Below are positions 48,249 to 56,392 of a stretch of DNA of 64,000 nt, piece after piece. Below the pieces are notes generated by a model. It was given only the letters and a program-made list of their open reading frames with translations. It did no database searches and was not told the origin of the DNA. This stretch comes from Blastomonas sp. SL216 (GTDB lineage: Bacteria > Pseudomonadota > Alphaproteobacteria > Sphingomonadales > Sphingomonadaceae). The stretch spans positions 1,552,501 through 1,616,500 of the forward strand of contig CP113055.1 of assembly GCA_026625625.1 (NCBI GenBank). Reading direction: 5' to 3'. Made by a program: the position numbers and the translations under genes. Every line of letters starts with the position of its first letter. Positions within the stretch are counted from its first letter, which is position 1.

Positions 48249-49097
48249 TCACTCCCCCTTCAAATCCGCCAGCGTGAACGTCGACGTCACCATCGTCCAC
48301 TCGTCATACACCCGCCGCCCGGTCTGGTCGTGGAGCTGGATGCGCAGGCCCGGTTCGGTCTTGAGCGCGGCCCTGCCGAAGCCATAGCCTTTGGGGCTTT
48401 CGCCGATCAGCTTGCAGTCGCTGACCCGTTCATCGCGGATCACGCGGCATTTGAGCCAGGCGACGCCCTCTACCCTGGCCCTGGCGGCGCGGCGCGGATA
48501 GTGTTTGTGGTCCTTGGCAAAGTTCATGCTGGGTGCCCAGGACGCGGTGTAGACGCTCGCCACGCCCCGGCCGCCCTGACCTGCGCCGCCGCCGCCCTCA
48601 CCGCCTGCGCCGCCAGCACCGGTGCCGGTGCCCGGTGCGCCGCTCTGCCCTGCATAAGCCAGCCCGTGCCCCGTATCGGCCAGCACCGGCGGCGCAACGC
48701 TCACCAGCCCATCGGCGGCCCCGTTCAGCGTTTGCGCAAAGTCCGGCAGGGTGATCGGCGCCGGATCGGGCGCTTCGGGGCCGGACACAGGCTCGCGCAG
48801 CGCCGCCTGCGGCTCCGGTGCCTGCGCGTCCGGACGGCGCGGGTCGGTTGACGGCTGCGCCTCGTCCCCGCTTTGGTCCTGCTCTTCTGCGGCGCGATCT
48901 TCGCCCTCGACGCTTGGGATGAGGAACACCTGCAAGCTGCCGACAATCGCCACGCGCCGCTCGACCGTGATCAGCAACGGCCCCAGGAATATGGCCAGTG
49001 TCAGGACAGCAGACAGCAGCGATGCCAATGTCCGTTCCTGAAGCGTGGCTTGCGACGCATCGTGATCACAGCCACGCCCGAAATTGCTCAATGCCAT
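48249..49097 (-). CDS. TonB-like energy transducer protein
   Basis: A 282-residue protein with one N-terminal membrane anchor (SLLSAVLTLAIFLGPLLIT), an acidic and Pro-rich periplasmic stretch, a glycine-rich spacer (GAGGAGGEGGGGAGQGGRG) and a C-terminal domain resembling the TonB C-terminus (ARVEGVAWLKCRVIRDERVS to GYGFGRAALKTEPGLRI). Two cysteines in that domain could pair. No exbB, exbD or receptor gene is next to it, so its partner system is unknown. Confidence 0.75.
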   Translation of the reverse strand: MALSNFGRGCDHDASQATLQERTLASLLSAVLTLAIFLGPLLITVERRVAIVGSLQVFLIPSVEGEDRAAEEQDQSGDEAQPSTDPRRPDAQAPEPQAALREPVSGPEAPDPAPITLPDFAQTLNGAADGLVSVAPPVLADTGHGLAYAGQSGAPGTGTGAGGAGGEGGGGAGQGGRGVASVYTASWAPSMNFAKDHKHYPRRAARARVEGVAWLKCRVIRDERVSDCKLIGESPKGYGFGRAALKTEPGLRIQLHDQTGRRVYDEWTMVTSTFTLADLKGE

Positions 49098-49351
49098 GGA
49101 TCGTCACACCTGCGATGAACTACAGGAATCACACATTCACAGATAGCCCGGGTACGGTTACTTCTCGCTCCTGGTAAGGCGACGGGTGGCCGCCGGTTGG
49201 GGAAAGAAAACCGCCCCGTTCACCGGCAAGATAGGTTGCGGCCATTGATGATGAACAAGAAAGATATGCCGCTCGGCGATAGATACGCGCTATTGCTTCG
49301 CGCCCCATGCCCCGGGGACGGCACTGCGCGAACGATATCGGTTATTCAAGC

Positions 49352-49380
49352 TTGCAATATTGTACCGATTTGGTTATAAT
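49352..49380 (+). promoter_or_regulatory. Near-consensus sigma70 promoter with no downstream gene
   Basis: TTGCAA (49352-49357), a 17-base spacer and a perfect TATAAT (49375-49380) predict a start near 49387. No gene follows on the plus strand for several kilobases, but the block-conserved sequence begins about 120 bases further on. Confidence 0.7.
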
Positions 49381-49386
49381 GCGCCC

Positions 49387-49660
49387 GCCGCCGCACCTAT
49401 CTGCCCGGTGCGGAACCACGGCACAGGCCCCTGCACACAGCCAGGGGGTGGCGGGTCGGGACGGGGCTTTCGCGAGGCATCCGTCAGGGACCGAACCGAT
49501 GCGGCAGACGGTCAGCGCGCGGGCCTGCTTCCGCACCGCGCCATGCCGCCGAAAGCGCAAGATGGAAGCACCAATGGCCCGTGGCGGAGCGGCCGTAAAT
49601 CTCCGCTGCATCCTGCCCATGGCGTTATCGGCACGAGTCCGGACGCCCCGGCCCGCCGCT
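49387..49660 (+). ncRNA. Candidate structured non-coding RNA
   Basis: The expected product of the promoter at 49352 is a GC-rich RNA of at least 270 nt. It includes the hairpin GACGG...CCGTC (about 49464-49490) and the conserved blocks at 49508-49659, which can fold as GCGCGG...CCGCGC and GCGGAG...CTCCGC. The 3' end is undefined, with no clear T-tract terminator. The same blocks recur at 47972-48112. It does not fit RNase P, SRP RNA, tmRNA or the riboswitches I could compare by eye. Confidence 0.4.
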
Positions 49661-49770
49661 TTCGCGCGCCCTGCCTCATGCCAGCCTTACCGCTGCGCGC
49701 GCAAATCCAACAAGGGCGGTGATGCCTGTGCGCGACCTTCGGCTTCGCTCAGGCTGGCCGTGCTGAAAGC

Positions 49771-49940
49771 CCTCCCCCTCGATGGGGGAGGGTTGGGTGG
49801 GGTGATCTCTCCGGATTGAGCCTGGGCTTCCTGGACGCGCAATCAGCATCCAGACGCACCATCACCCTCACCGCTGCGACTAGGCAGCAAGCAGCCAGGT
49901 CTCGCCGCCTCTCCCATCGAGGCAGAGGTGGATGGCGGAG
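49771..49940. repeat. Family-B repeat hairpins
   Basis: CCCTCCCCC/GGGGGAGGG and CTCTCCCATCGAGG-type hairpins, with ACTAGGCAGCAAGCAGCC, a rearranged form of the block seen at 15726 and 31708. No coding potential. Confidence 0.5.
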
Positions 49941-49970
49941 CGCGAAGCTCGAGCGTGCGCGGGTGCGCCG

Positions 49971-50270
49971 TCAGTCGAGGCTGTCTTCCTCGTCATCATC
50001 GTTGCGCTCGCCATCGAACGCGCCGTTGTCGATCACGCCGGAAGTGACCATCTGGTTCATGTGATCGACCAGGTCCTGCTCGTCCTGCGGCACGACGGAG
50101 ACATCACCGCTGTCGACCTTTTCGCTATCCTCGCTGGGATCGTCCTGCCGGTGAAGCGCGTCTTCGGCGACGTCGTTCGCCTGGTCCTCGTCGCGCTGCT
50201 CCTGGTTGTCCATCGCAGAGACGGCCTTGTCCTGCGCGTCTTGCGGGGTGCGATCGGGGGTATCGGCCAT
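49971..50270 (-). CDS. Acidic hypothetical protein, 99 aa
   Basis: A small, very hydrophilic Asp/Glu/Gln-rich protein (SAMDNQEQRDEDQANDVAED, DVSVVPQDEQDLVDHMNQMV) with no cysteines, signal or membrane segment. The only ordered-looking stretch is VPQDEQDLVDHMNQMVTSGV. I chose the ATG at 50270 (upstream AAGGAGCAAC). It is likely disordered and might be a stress protein; no family identified. Confidence 0.7.
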   Translation of the reverse strand: MADTPDRTPQDAQDKAVSAMDNQEQRDEDQANDVAEDALHRQDDPSEDSEKVDSGDVSVVPQDEQDLVDHMNQMVTSGVIDNGAFDGERNDDDEEDSLD

Positions 50271-50377
50271 GATGTTGCTCCTTGCCTGCGCGGGGTGCGC
50301 CTGGGGCACATTACCCGCTGCTGGGCGGGGCGTTCCGCTGCGCGCATCTTGCCGCAGCAGGCCTGGCGGATGACGCG

Positions 50378-50968
50378 TCAGCCGATCAGCGGCACGTGCG
50401 GGGCGCAATCGCGCGGGATCAGGCCGGTAAGGCGCGGGTCAGGCAGCAGCTCGATCTCGCGGCCCGTCGGCACGAAGCCCTTGGCGATATAGAAGCCGAG
50501 CGCGCGCGGATCATCCAGCGTGCAGGTGTGCACCCAGACCCGTTCGATACCGCCGCGCCAGGCGAGCCCGAGCGCCTGGCCCATCAGCCAGCCGCCAAAG
50601 CCCTGCCCGGTCAGCTGCGGGATCAGGCCGAAAAAGGCGATCTCGCACTGGCCGGCCGCGCGGAAATCGAGCTCGAGCAGCCCGACCTCGATGCCTTGCG
50701 GGTCGAGCACCGCGAAGATCTCGACGCCCGGATCGGTCAGGATCGCCGCCAGCGCGTCATCGGCCATCGCCAGCCGCGAGAACCACAGCCAGGGTTCGCC
50801 GACGCGGCGGTAGAGCGTGCGGTATCTGGCGTTATCGGGCGCCTTCCACCGCTTCAGCCGCAGCGGCACGGGCCTGACCGGGCGCGGCCCCGGCCGTTCG
50901 CGCATCTCAAGATGCGTCACCACGGTGGCAATCTCGCCGGGTGCGACCGGCAGAAAGCGCGAGCTCAT
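50378..50968 (-). CDS. GNAT family N-acetyltransferase
   Basis: A 196-residue GNAT. Motif A is LTGQGFGGWLMGQAL (Q-x-x-G-x-G-like). ILTDPGVEIFAVLDPQGIEV precedes it and DPRALGFYIAKGFVPTG is motif B. The pattern agrees with small-molecule acetyltransferases. It lies 40 bases from the PDZ-protein gene upstream on the same strand. The substrate is unknown. Confidence 0.9.
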   Translation of the reverse strand: MSSRFLPVAPGEIATVVTHLEMRERPGPRPVRPVPLRLKRWKAPDNARYRTLYRRVGEPWLWFSRLAMADDALAAILTDPGVEIFAVLDPQGIEVGLLELDFRAAGQCEIAFFGLIPQLTGQGFGGWLMGQALGLAWRGGIERVWVHTCTLDDPRALGFYIAKGFVPTGREIELLPDPRLTGLIPRDCAPHVPLIG

Positions 50969-51007
50969 GCCCGGCCCGCCAGCAACGCCAGCGGGCCTGG
51001 ATAACGA

Positions 51008-51997
51008 TCAGAGCTCGGGTTCTTCATCGCCGCCCGAATCGTCTTCACCGCCGGAATCATCCTCTTCCGGCTCTTCCTCGGCTTCATCGGCTTCCTCTTC
51101 CTCGGCGTCATCCGCCTCGTCAGCCTCGTCAGCCTCGTCCTCGCCTTCGTCGGCCTCGTCTTCGCCCTCTTCGGCATCATCAGCTTCGCCTTCGCCCTCA
51201 TCGGCGTCGTCGGCTTCATCCTCGCCTTCGTCAGCCGATTCTTCCTCTTCGGATTCCTCGCTCGCTTCTTCGGAGCTTTCTTCCGAGCTTTCCTCGCTGA
51301 CTTCCTCGGACGTTTCCTCCGTCACCTCTTCCGAGGTTTCGGTGGTTTCCTCATAGGTCGATTCTTCCGAGGTTATCTCGCTCTCGAAGCTCGACGAGGT
51401 GACGGTCTCCTCGATGATCGTCTCGCTATAGCTATATTCCTCGACGATGACCGTGCTGTATTCCTCGTAATAGCTCGTATAGCTGAAGCTGGACGACGAA
51501 TAGGCGCTCCACGATCCGATGCTGGCCAGATCGATCACCGCCTCGAACAGCGCCAGCGTGATTTCTGCGGCAGAGCTGTAACGCTCACCGCCACGGTTGC
51601 CGCCAAACTGGAACGCGCTGTCACCCTTTTTCAGCCAGTACAGCACATGGGTGTCGACATCGATCGGCCGCAGCACGCGCTTGCCCCGCACGTCGGTGAT
51701 GACATCGCCGGGGACGATCTTGTTCTTGGCGGCAATGCCGCGCGGGTCGGTCGAGATGACCAGCACGCCGTTGACCCTGGGCTTGATGCCGAACTGCGAG
51801 CGGACCGCGGGGGTGATTTCCATCAGCGTCGCATCAATGGCGCGCGACACATAGGGCTTGGGCAGCTTGGCCGACTGCGCAGCGGCGGTGGGTGCAAAGG
51901 CAACCTGCGCCATCGGCACGCCGAGCGCCACCACTGCCAGCCCGACGCCGGACAGCAGCGAGGTGCGCGACACAGCGCGCGTAACAGACTTGAACAT
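51008..51997 (-). CDS. Exported PDZ-like protein with a very long acidic low-complexity tail
   Basis: A 329-residue protein. The signal peptide ends near PTAAAQ (residue 41). Residues about 50-135 look PDZ-like (RVNGVLVISTDPRGIAAKNK, IVPGDVITDVRGKRVLRPID). From about residue 140 no Lys or Arg occurs. First comes a Ser/Tyr/Glu part (SAYSSSSFSYTSYYEEYSTV), then SEE/TEE repeats, then DEADE/EGE repeats to the end. The tail is half the protein and strongly negative, suggesting cation binding, phase behaviour or surface exposure. The start at 51997 begins the signal. No family recognised beyond PDZ. Confidence 0.75.
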   Translation of the reverse strand: MFKSVTRAVSRTSLLSGVGLAVVALGVPMAQVAFAPTAAAQSAKLPKPYVSRAIDATLMEITPAVRSQFGIKPRVNGVLVISTDPRGIAAKNKIVPGDVITDVRGKRVLRPIDVDTHVLYWLKKGDSAFQFGGNRGGERYSSAAEITLALFEAVIDLASIGSWSAYSSSSFSYTSYYEEYSTVIVEEYSYSETIIEETVTSSSFESEITSEESTYEETTETSEEVTEETSEEVSEESSEESSEEASEESEEEESADEGEDEADDADEGEGEADDAEEGEDEADEGEDEADEADEADDAEEEEADEAEEEPEEDDSGGEDDSGGDEEPEL

Positions 51998-52158
51998 CAA
52001 TTCCCCCAATCAGGGCCGGACCCATGCGGGGAAGAGATTGATCCGGACCCACAGCCCCCTGCGAGTCGGCCCCGCGCCGGCACGGCGGAATCTGCACCAA
52101 TGCAGCGCAACATTCCAGCCCTGTCAGCGGGCTCCGCTGCAGTATATTGACACAAATG

Positions 52159-52839
52159 TCAGCGGAAAACGCAGTTCACGCCCGACCACAGGTTGGTGAC
52201 CTTCGCCTTGGGCCCTGTGCCGTCCAATATGCCCGAAAGCCCGGCCGCGTTGAACTCGGTCCCCAGCGTCGTCTGCTCGACCGTCGCGTCATAGGCATCG
52301 AGCAGTTGCGCGCGGGTCGATCCGATGCCGATCCCGCTGATCGTGGTCAGCTTGGGCACCGGCTTGCCATCCTTGCCCTTGGGCCGCGGCGTGCCGGGTG
52401 CGGTTTCATCGAGCGCCCATCCGGCGAACAGGCCATCGAGTGCGTACAAGGTCAGCCCGTCGTTCCAGCTGAGATAGGCGAGCGGCCCTGCCCCGCATTC
52501 CTCGGCGCGGCCCGCCTCGGCTGGGCCCTTGAGCTTTTCGGTGACCAGCTTGAGCTGATCGAGCGGAACGCCGAAGCCGAGGGGGCGGGTCGCGCCGCTC
52601 TCGGGATCGACCAGCCGCAGCCCCTCGCCGTCCAGGCTGACCACCGGCGGATGGGCTGCTGCGCCGCCCTCTGCCGCGACACCGCCTTCGGACAGGTCGA
52701 TCTGCGGATGGCCCGGCGGCAGCTCGATGCCGTCATGCGGATCGGCCTTGGCCTGTTTCTCCGCCGATGGCTGGCAAGCGGCAAGCAGGACGGTCGCCAT
52801 GAAAAACGGCGCGAAGCGAAGCGGAAAACGCGGTGTCAT
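52159..52839 (-). CDS. Lipoprotein of unknown function, 226 aa
   Basis: The signal ends in the lipobox LAAC (FFMATVLLAACQPS), which decides the ATG at 52839. The middle has several Gly/Pro turns. A likely folded C-terminal part contains ISGIGIGSTRAQLLDAYDAT and a terminal NLWSGVNCVFR; the Cys near the end may pair with the one in AEECGAGP. The GIGSTRAQLLDAY motif recurs in lipoproteins of unknown function. Monocistronic. Confidence 0.82.
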   Translation of the reverse strand: MTPRFPLRFAPFFMATVLLAACQPSAEKQAKADPHDGIELPPGHPQIDLSEGGVAAEGGAAAHPPVVSLDGEGLRLVDPESGATRPLGFGVPLDQLKLVTEKLKGPAEAGRAEECGAGPLAYLSWNDGLTLYALDGLFAGWALDETAPGTPRPKGKDGKPVPKLTTISGIGIGSTRAQLLDAYDATVEQTTLGTEFNAAGLSGILDGTGPKAKVTNLWSGVNCVFR

Positions 52840-52907
52840 GCGCGCAAGATGATAGCAGCGGGGCGCCAAAGCAAGGCGCCATTTGCCCTGGCGATTTCCG
52901 CCTGCAA

Positions 52908-53375
52908 TCAGCCGTTGGAGAGCATCAGCGCCGGCTTGTCCTCACCGCTGGTGATCTGCGGTGCGGCGGCCTTGCTCTTGTGGCGGAACTGGCCATCGAC
53001 ATGGCCGCCCTGCTCGATGGTAAGCGTCTCGTAGCTGATATCGCCGGTCACCTGCGCGCTGGCGGTGATCACCAGATCGCGAGCATCGACCGATCCGTTG
53101 ACCGTGCCCGAAAGCCGCGCCGATTCCGCGACGATCGCGCCGTGGATGGTGCTCGATTCGCCCTGCACCAGCGAGGCGCAGGCAATATCGCCTTCGACGC
53201 GGCCGTCGACATGCAGGTCGACCTTGGCCGAGATATTGCCGGTAATCACGACATCCGCGCCGATGACCGAAAAGGTGGAATTGCCGACCATGCTGGATCC
53301 TGACCTGGAAGAGCGGGCGTTAGCGGGTGGCGTCGTCGGTCCGCTGTTCGGCGACGGCTTGGATCTTGAGAACAT
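52908..53375 (-). CDS. Bactofilin
   Basis: A 155-residue cytoskeletal protein whose central beta-helix domain (about 30-135) assembles into filaments on the membrane. FSVIGADVVITGNISAKVDL, HVDGRVEGDIACASLVQGES and the repeat VNGSVDARDLVITASAQVTG are family hallmarks. A short basic N-terminus (MFSRSKPSPN) is typical, so I kept the ATG at 53375. This makes it overlap the upstream M23 gene by 56 bases. Bactofilin-M23 pairs control cell shape in several bacteria. Confidence 0.93.
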   Translation of the reverse strand: MFSRSKPSPNSGPTTPPANARSSRSGSSMVGNSTFSVIGADVVITGNISAKVDLHVDGRVEGDIACASLVQGESSTIHGAIVAESARLSGTVNGSVDARDLVITASAQVTGDISYETLTIEQGGHVDGQFRHKSKAAAPQITSGEDKPALMLSNG

Positions 53376-54504
53376 CTCGGTTGGCCTCCAGAAACGGGCG
53401 AGGGTTCATGGCACGGTCGTTATGGCGCACCTCGAAATGCAGGTGCGTGCCGGTGGAACGGCCGGTGCTGCCCATGCCGCCCAGCCGCTCGCCCTTGTCG
53501 ACCTTCTGGCCGACCCGGACGCCGATTGACGACAGGTGCGCATAGCGGGTGACAAGGCCGTTGCCATGCGCGACTTCGACGCAATTGCCATAGCCCGATT
53601 TGACGCCGGCGAACACGATCTTGCCCTGCGCGGCGGCCAGAATGGCAGAGCCGGGCGCGCCCTTGAAATCAATGCCGCTGTGCAACGCGGCCGCGCCGGT
53701 GAACGGATCGCGGCGATAGCCGAAGCCGCTGGTGATGGCGGGGGCAAGCGCGGGCGTTCCCGAAGGAATGGCGACCAGGCCGCGCTCCAGCGCGTCCATG
53801 CGCGCGAGCGTCTGACCCAGCGTGGTGAAGCGCGGATCGAGCCGGGCGTTGCCCGAGCCCTTGAACGGAATGAACGGACCACCCTGGGCGGTGGCGCTGG
53901 CCTTGGCGACCATTTCGGGGTTCAGGCCGAATTTGCGGATGGCCTGTTCGGCGTTGCGGGCGCGGACTGCTGCGGCGCGGGTCAGCTGTTCGACAAAGGC
54001 AATCTGGCGTGCTTCCATGCGGGCCAGGCCGGCCGCTTCGGGCACCATCGCGCTGATCTTGCGGGCGGTCTGCGCGGCTTCGTCGCTGCTGCCCTTTTCC
54101 GCCTTGCCGACCACGGTGCTGGCATCTTCGCTTGCTGCCTGCTCGCCGATATAGCTGGTCACGATATCTTCGAGGAAAGCCTGGCGTTTTTCGAGGTCCT
54201 TGGCGACGTCTTCTACCGAGGAACGATAGGCATCGACGCGGCTGGCCGAGCTTTCGATCTCTGCCTGTTTGCGGACCAGCGCCAGGCGCTCCATGCTGAT
54301 GCTGTACTGGCTGACCAGCATGAACAGCGTCACCAGCAGCCACAGCAAAAGGGCGGCGGCAATGCTGCCAGCCACCGTCATCTGCAGACGCGCAGACACC
54401 TTCACGAATTTGATCTGTCCCTGCGATCGCATGAAAAATTCGCGATCAGGGAACCATTGCGCAAGCGCGTCCGTAACGCGCTTGCGCATCGTTAAAATGC
54501 GCAT
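53320..54504 (-). CDS. Membrane-bound M23 (LytM) endopeptidase
   Basis: A 394-residue protein with one membrane helix at about 42-65 (VAGSIAAALLLWLLVTLFML), a coiled-coil part (RKQAEIESSASRVDAYRSSV onward), and a C-terminal LytM domain. The zinc ligands are intact: HSGIDF and THLHFEV. Unlike the EnvC homologue at 58319, this one should be an active peptidoglycan hydrolase. It overlaps the bactofilin gene and probably is recruited by it. The start may be 54504 or the second ATG at 54489. Confidence 0.9.
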   Translation of the reverse strand: MRILTMRKRVTDALAQWFPDREFFMRSQGQIKFVKVSARLQMTVAGSIAAALLLWLLVTLFMLVSQYSISMERLALVRKQAEIESSASRVDAYRSSVEDVAKDLEKRQAFLEDIVTSYIGEQAASEDASTVVGKAEKGSSDEAAQTARKISAMVPEAAGLARMEARQIAFVEQLTRAAAVRARNAEQAIRKFGLNPEMVAKASATAQGGPFIPFKGSGNARLDPRFTTLGQTLARMDALERGLVAIPSGTPALAPAITSGFGYRRDPFTGAAALHSGIDFKGAPGSAILAAAQGKIVFAGVKSGYGNCVEVAHGNGLVTRYAHLSSIGVRVGQKVDKGERLGGMGSTGRSTGTHLHFEVRHNDRAMNPRPFLEANRDVLKIQAVAEQRTDDATR

Positions 54505-54567
54505 GCGACCCGTTCGACCCTAAAATTTAACCCCGCCGGGCCGCTAGCAAAGCCCCTCCGGCTTGGC

Positions 54568-54725
54568 GAATCGACTCCACCGGCTTTGCCACGAGTCGGA
54601 CGAGTCGTGCGATGAGTTGCAATCTGACGTGATATTTTCGCAATTTTCGCGTCAGTCCGACTGTCAGAATCGGCCCGCAAACCTTTGCGAGTCGTTTTTA
54701 TCCTATAAATGCGACGAGCCGAGTC
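54568..54725. promoter_or_regulatory. Dense cluster of seven GANTC sites
   Basis: GANTC at 54568, 54573, 54593, 54602, 54667, 54689 and 54721; four are in the form CGAGTCG, two of them only 9 bases apart. It lies between the divergent M23/bactofilin operon and proA. GANTC is the CcrM methylation site and, with GcrA, marks cell-cycle promoters in alphaproteobacteria. TATAAAT at 54704 could be a -10. Confidence 0.6.
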
Positions 54726-54766
54726 GCGGCTTGGAACCTTTCGGCTGGCCTGTTACAGGCGGCGCC

Positions 54767-56047
54767 ATGTTGACCGCCCTTCCCCTTGCCGATGAAACCA
54801 CCGCCGCGCAGGTGATCACCCAGTGCTGCCAGAGCGCCCGGCGCGCCTCGCAGCAGCTCAAGCGGATGGATGATGCCGCCAAGGCCGATGCCCTGCGCGC
54901 GGCAGCGGCCGCGTTGCGCGAGGACGCCGAGGTCATCCTCGCGGCGAATGCGCTCGATTGCGCAAATGGTGCCGCGCGCGGCCTTTCGCCTGCGATGCTC
55001 GATCGGCTGAAGCTGGACGAGCCGCGGCTCGCCGCGATTGCCGACAGCGTTGATGCTGTTGCCGCCCTGCCCGATCCTGTCGGCGAGGAAATCGACCGGC
55101 GCACCGCGCCTGCCGGCATGACGCTGCGCCGGGTACGCGTGCCCATCGGCGTGATCGGCATCATCTATGAAAGCCGCCCCAATGTGACCGTCGATGCCGC
55201 CGTGCTCTGCGTCCGCTCGGGCAACGCCGTCATCCTGCGCGGGGGCAGCGAGGCGCTGCACAGCAACCGTGCGCTGCACGCCAGCCTGGCGCGCGGGCTC
55301 GCGGCGGCGGGCATGGACGAAGGCGCGGTGCAGCTGGTGCCGACGCAGGACCGCGATGCCGTGGGCGCGATGCTCGCGGCGGCAGGCGGCATAGACCTGA
55401 TCATCCCGCGCGGCGGCAAGTCGCTGGTCGCGCGCGTCCAGGCCGATGCCCGCGTCCCCGTGCTCGCGCATCTGGACGGCATCTGCCACAGCTTCGTCCA
55501 TGCCAGCGCCGATCCTGAAATGGCGCGGGCGATCGTGCTCAACGCCAAGCTCCGCCGCACCGGCATTTGCGGCGCGATGGAAACGCTGCTGATCGACCGC
55601 GACTATTCGCATGCCGCGTCGCTGCTGGCCGCGCTGGCCGAAACGGGCTGCGAATTGCGCGGCGACGACATGGTCATGGAACTGGAGCCGCGCGCGGTGT
55701 CGGCCAGCGACGAGGATTGGGACACCGAATATCTCGACGCGATCCTTTCGGTCGCCTTTGTCGAGGGGCTGGACGGCGCGCTGGACCATATCGCACGGCA
55801 CAGCTCGGGCCATACCGATGCGATCATCACCGGCGACACCGCCGCCGCCGCCCGCTTCCAGGCCGAAGTCGATAGTGCGATCGTGATGGTCAACGCGTCC
55901 AGCCAGTTTGCCGATGGCGGCGAGTTCGGGCTGGGTGCGGAGATCGGCATCGCCACCGGCAGGCTGCACGCACGCGGCCCGGTCGCATTGGAAGGGCTGA
56001 CCACCTATAAATGGCTGGTCGACGGCGAGGGCCATATCCGCGCCTGA
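54767..56047 (+). CDS. proA: Glutamate-5-semialdehyde dehydrogenase
   Basis: A 426-residue gamma-glutamyl phosphate reductase of proline synthesis. The catalytic Cys is in RRTGICGAMETLLID. YESRPNVTVDAAVLC and FADGGEFGLGAEIGIATGRL are diagnostic. I chose the ATG at 54767; earlier in-frame sequence lies in the GANTC promoter region. No proB gene is adjacent. It heads the block leading to nadD, interrupted by a toxin-antitoxin pair. Confidence 0.97.
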   Translation: MLTALPLADETTAAQVITQCCQSARRASQQLKRMDDAAKADALRAAAAALREDAEVILAANALDCANGAARGLSPAMLDRLKLDEPRLAAIADSVDAVAALPDPVGEEIDRRTAPAGMTLRRVRVPIGVIGIIYESRPNVTVDAAVLCVRSGNAVILRGGSEALHSNRALHASLARGLAAAGMDEGAVQLVPTQDRDAVGAMLAAAGGIDLIIPRGGKSLVARVQADARVPVLAHLDGICHSFVHASADPEMARAIVLNAKLRRTGICGAMETLLIDRDYSHAASLLAALAETGCELRGDDMVMELEPRAVSASDEDWDTEYLDAILSVAFVEGLDGALDHIARHSSGHTDAIITGDTAAAARFQAEVDSAIVMVNASSQFADGGEFGLGAEIGIATGRLHARGPVALEGLTTYKWLVDGEGHIRA

Positions 56048-56067
56048 GCTATGGTTGCGGCCATCAC

Positions 56068-56082
56068 GTATACATTGTATAC
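56068..56082. promoter_or_regulatory. Candidate toxin-antitoxin operator
   Basis: Two GTATAC palindromes separated by ATT lie 8 bases before the antitoxin start, where an autoregulatory operator is expected. They also resemble overlapping -10 elements. Confidence 0.45.
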
Positions 56083-56089
56083 ATGCGGG

Positions 56090-56392
56090 ATGAGCAAGTC
56101 GCAGATCATCACCGCCCGCATCGATCCCGAAGTCATGGAACTGGTTGACCGCGTCGCCAAGGCGCAAGGACGCAGCCGGTCGTGGCTGGCCGCACGCGCG
56201 ATCGAGAAAATGGTCCGCGCCGAAGTGGCGTTCATGGAATTCGTGCAAGCGGGCGAGGATGACATCGCCGCGGGTCGTTTCCTGACACAGGAACAGATGG
56301 AAGAGTGGATCGGCCAGATGCGCACCGAGGCCGATGCCAGAATCGCCGCGCAGGATGCCAAGCGCCAGCAAGAGCAAGATAAAGCTGCGTGA
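56090..56392 (+). CDS. RHH antitoxin
   Basis: A 100-residue CopG/ParD-like protein. The RHH fold is in IITARIDPEVMELVDRVAKA followed by QGRSRSWLAARAIEKMV. The acidic C-terminal half (EDDIAAGRFLTQEQMEEWIG) would wrap the toxin. Its stop overlaps the toxin start (TGATG). A palindrome before the ATG fits autorepression. Confidence 0.85.
   Translation: MSKSQIITARIDPEVMELVDRVAKAQGRSRSWLAARAIEKMVRAEVAFMEFVQAGEDDIAAGRFLTQEQMEEWIGQMRTEADARIAAQDAKRQQEQDKAA

Larger units (their letters stand above)
49098..49970. other. Large gene-free region with promoter and repeats
   Basis: About 870 bases without a supported protein gene. In order: AT-richer DNA upstream of the TonB-like gene, a near-consensus plus-strand promoter (49352-49380), the second block-conserved sequence (49508-49659) and family-B repeat hairpins (49771-49940). 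Short open frames here are interrupted or built from repeat DNA. Confidence 0.7.

Noticed and set aside
49342-49620. 92-codon minus-strand frame across the block-conserved sequence
   Set aside because: The similar frame at 47942-48166 shares only short blocks and is out of register in the variable parts; no start signal; conservation looks RNA-like rather than protein-like.
50941-51300. Arg/Leu/Pro-rich plus-strand frames opposite the acidic-tail protein
   Set aside because: They are the expected antisense translations of GAA/GAG-rich repeats; the minus strand has a signal peptide and a PDZ-like domain.
54568-54725. Interpretation of the GANTC cluster as the chromosomal origin
   Set aside because: No DnaA-box array, hemE, parAB or dnaA gene is nearby; promoter control is the simpler reading, though origin function is not excluded.
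54698-56377. A 559-codon minus-strand frame opposite proA and the antitoxin
   Set aside because: It crosses two clear plus-strand genes and has the skewed composition typical of antisense frames in high-GC DNA.
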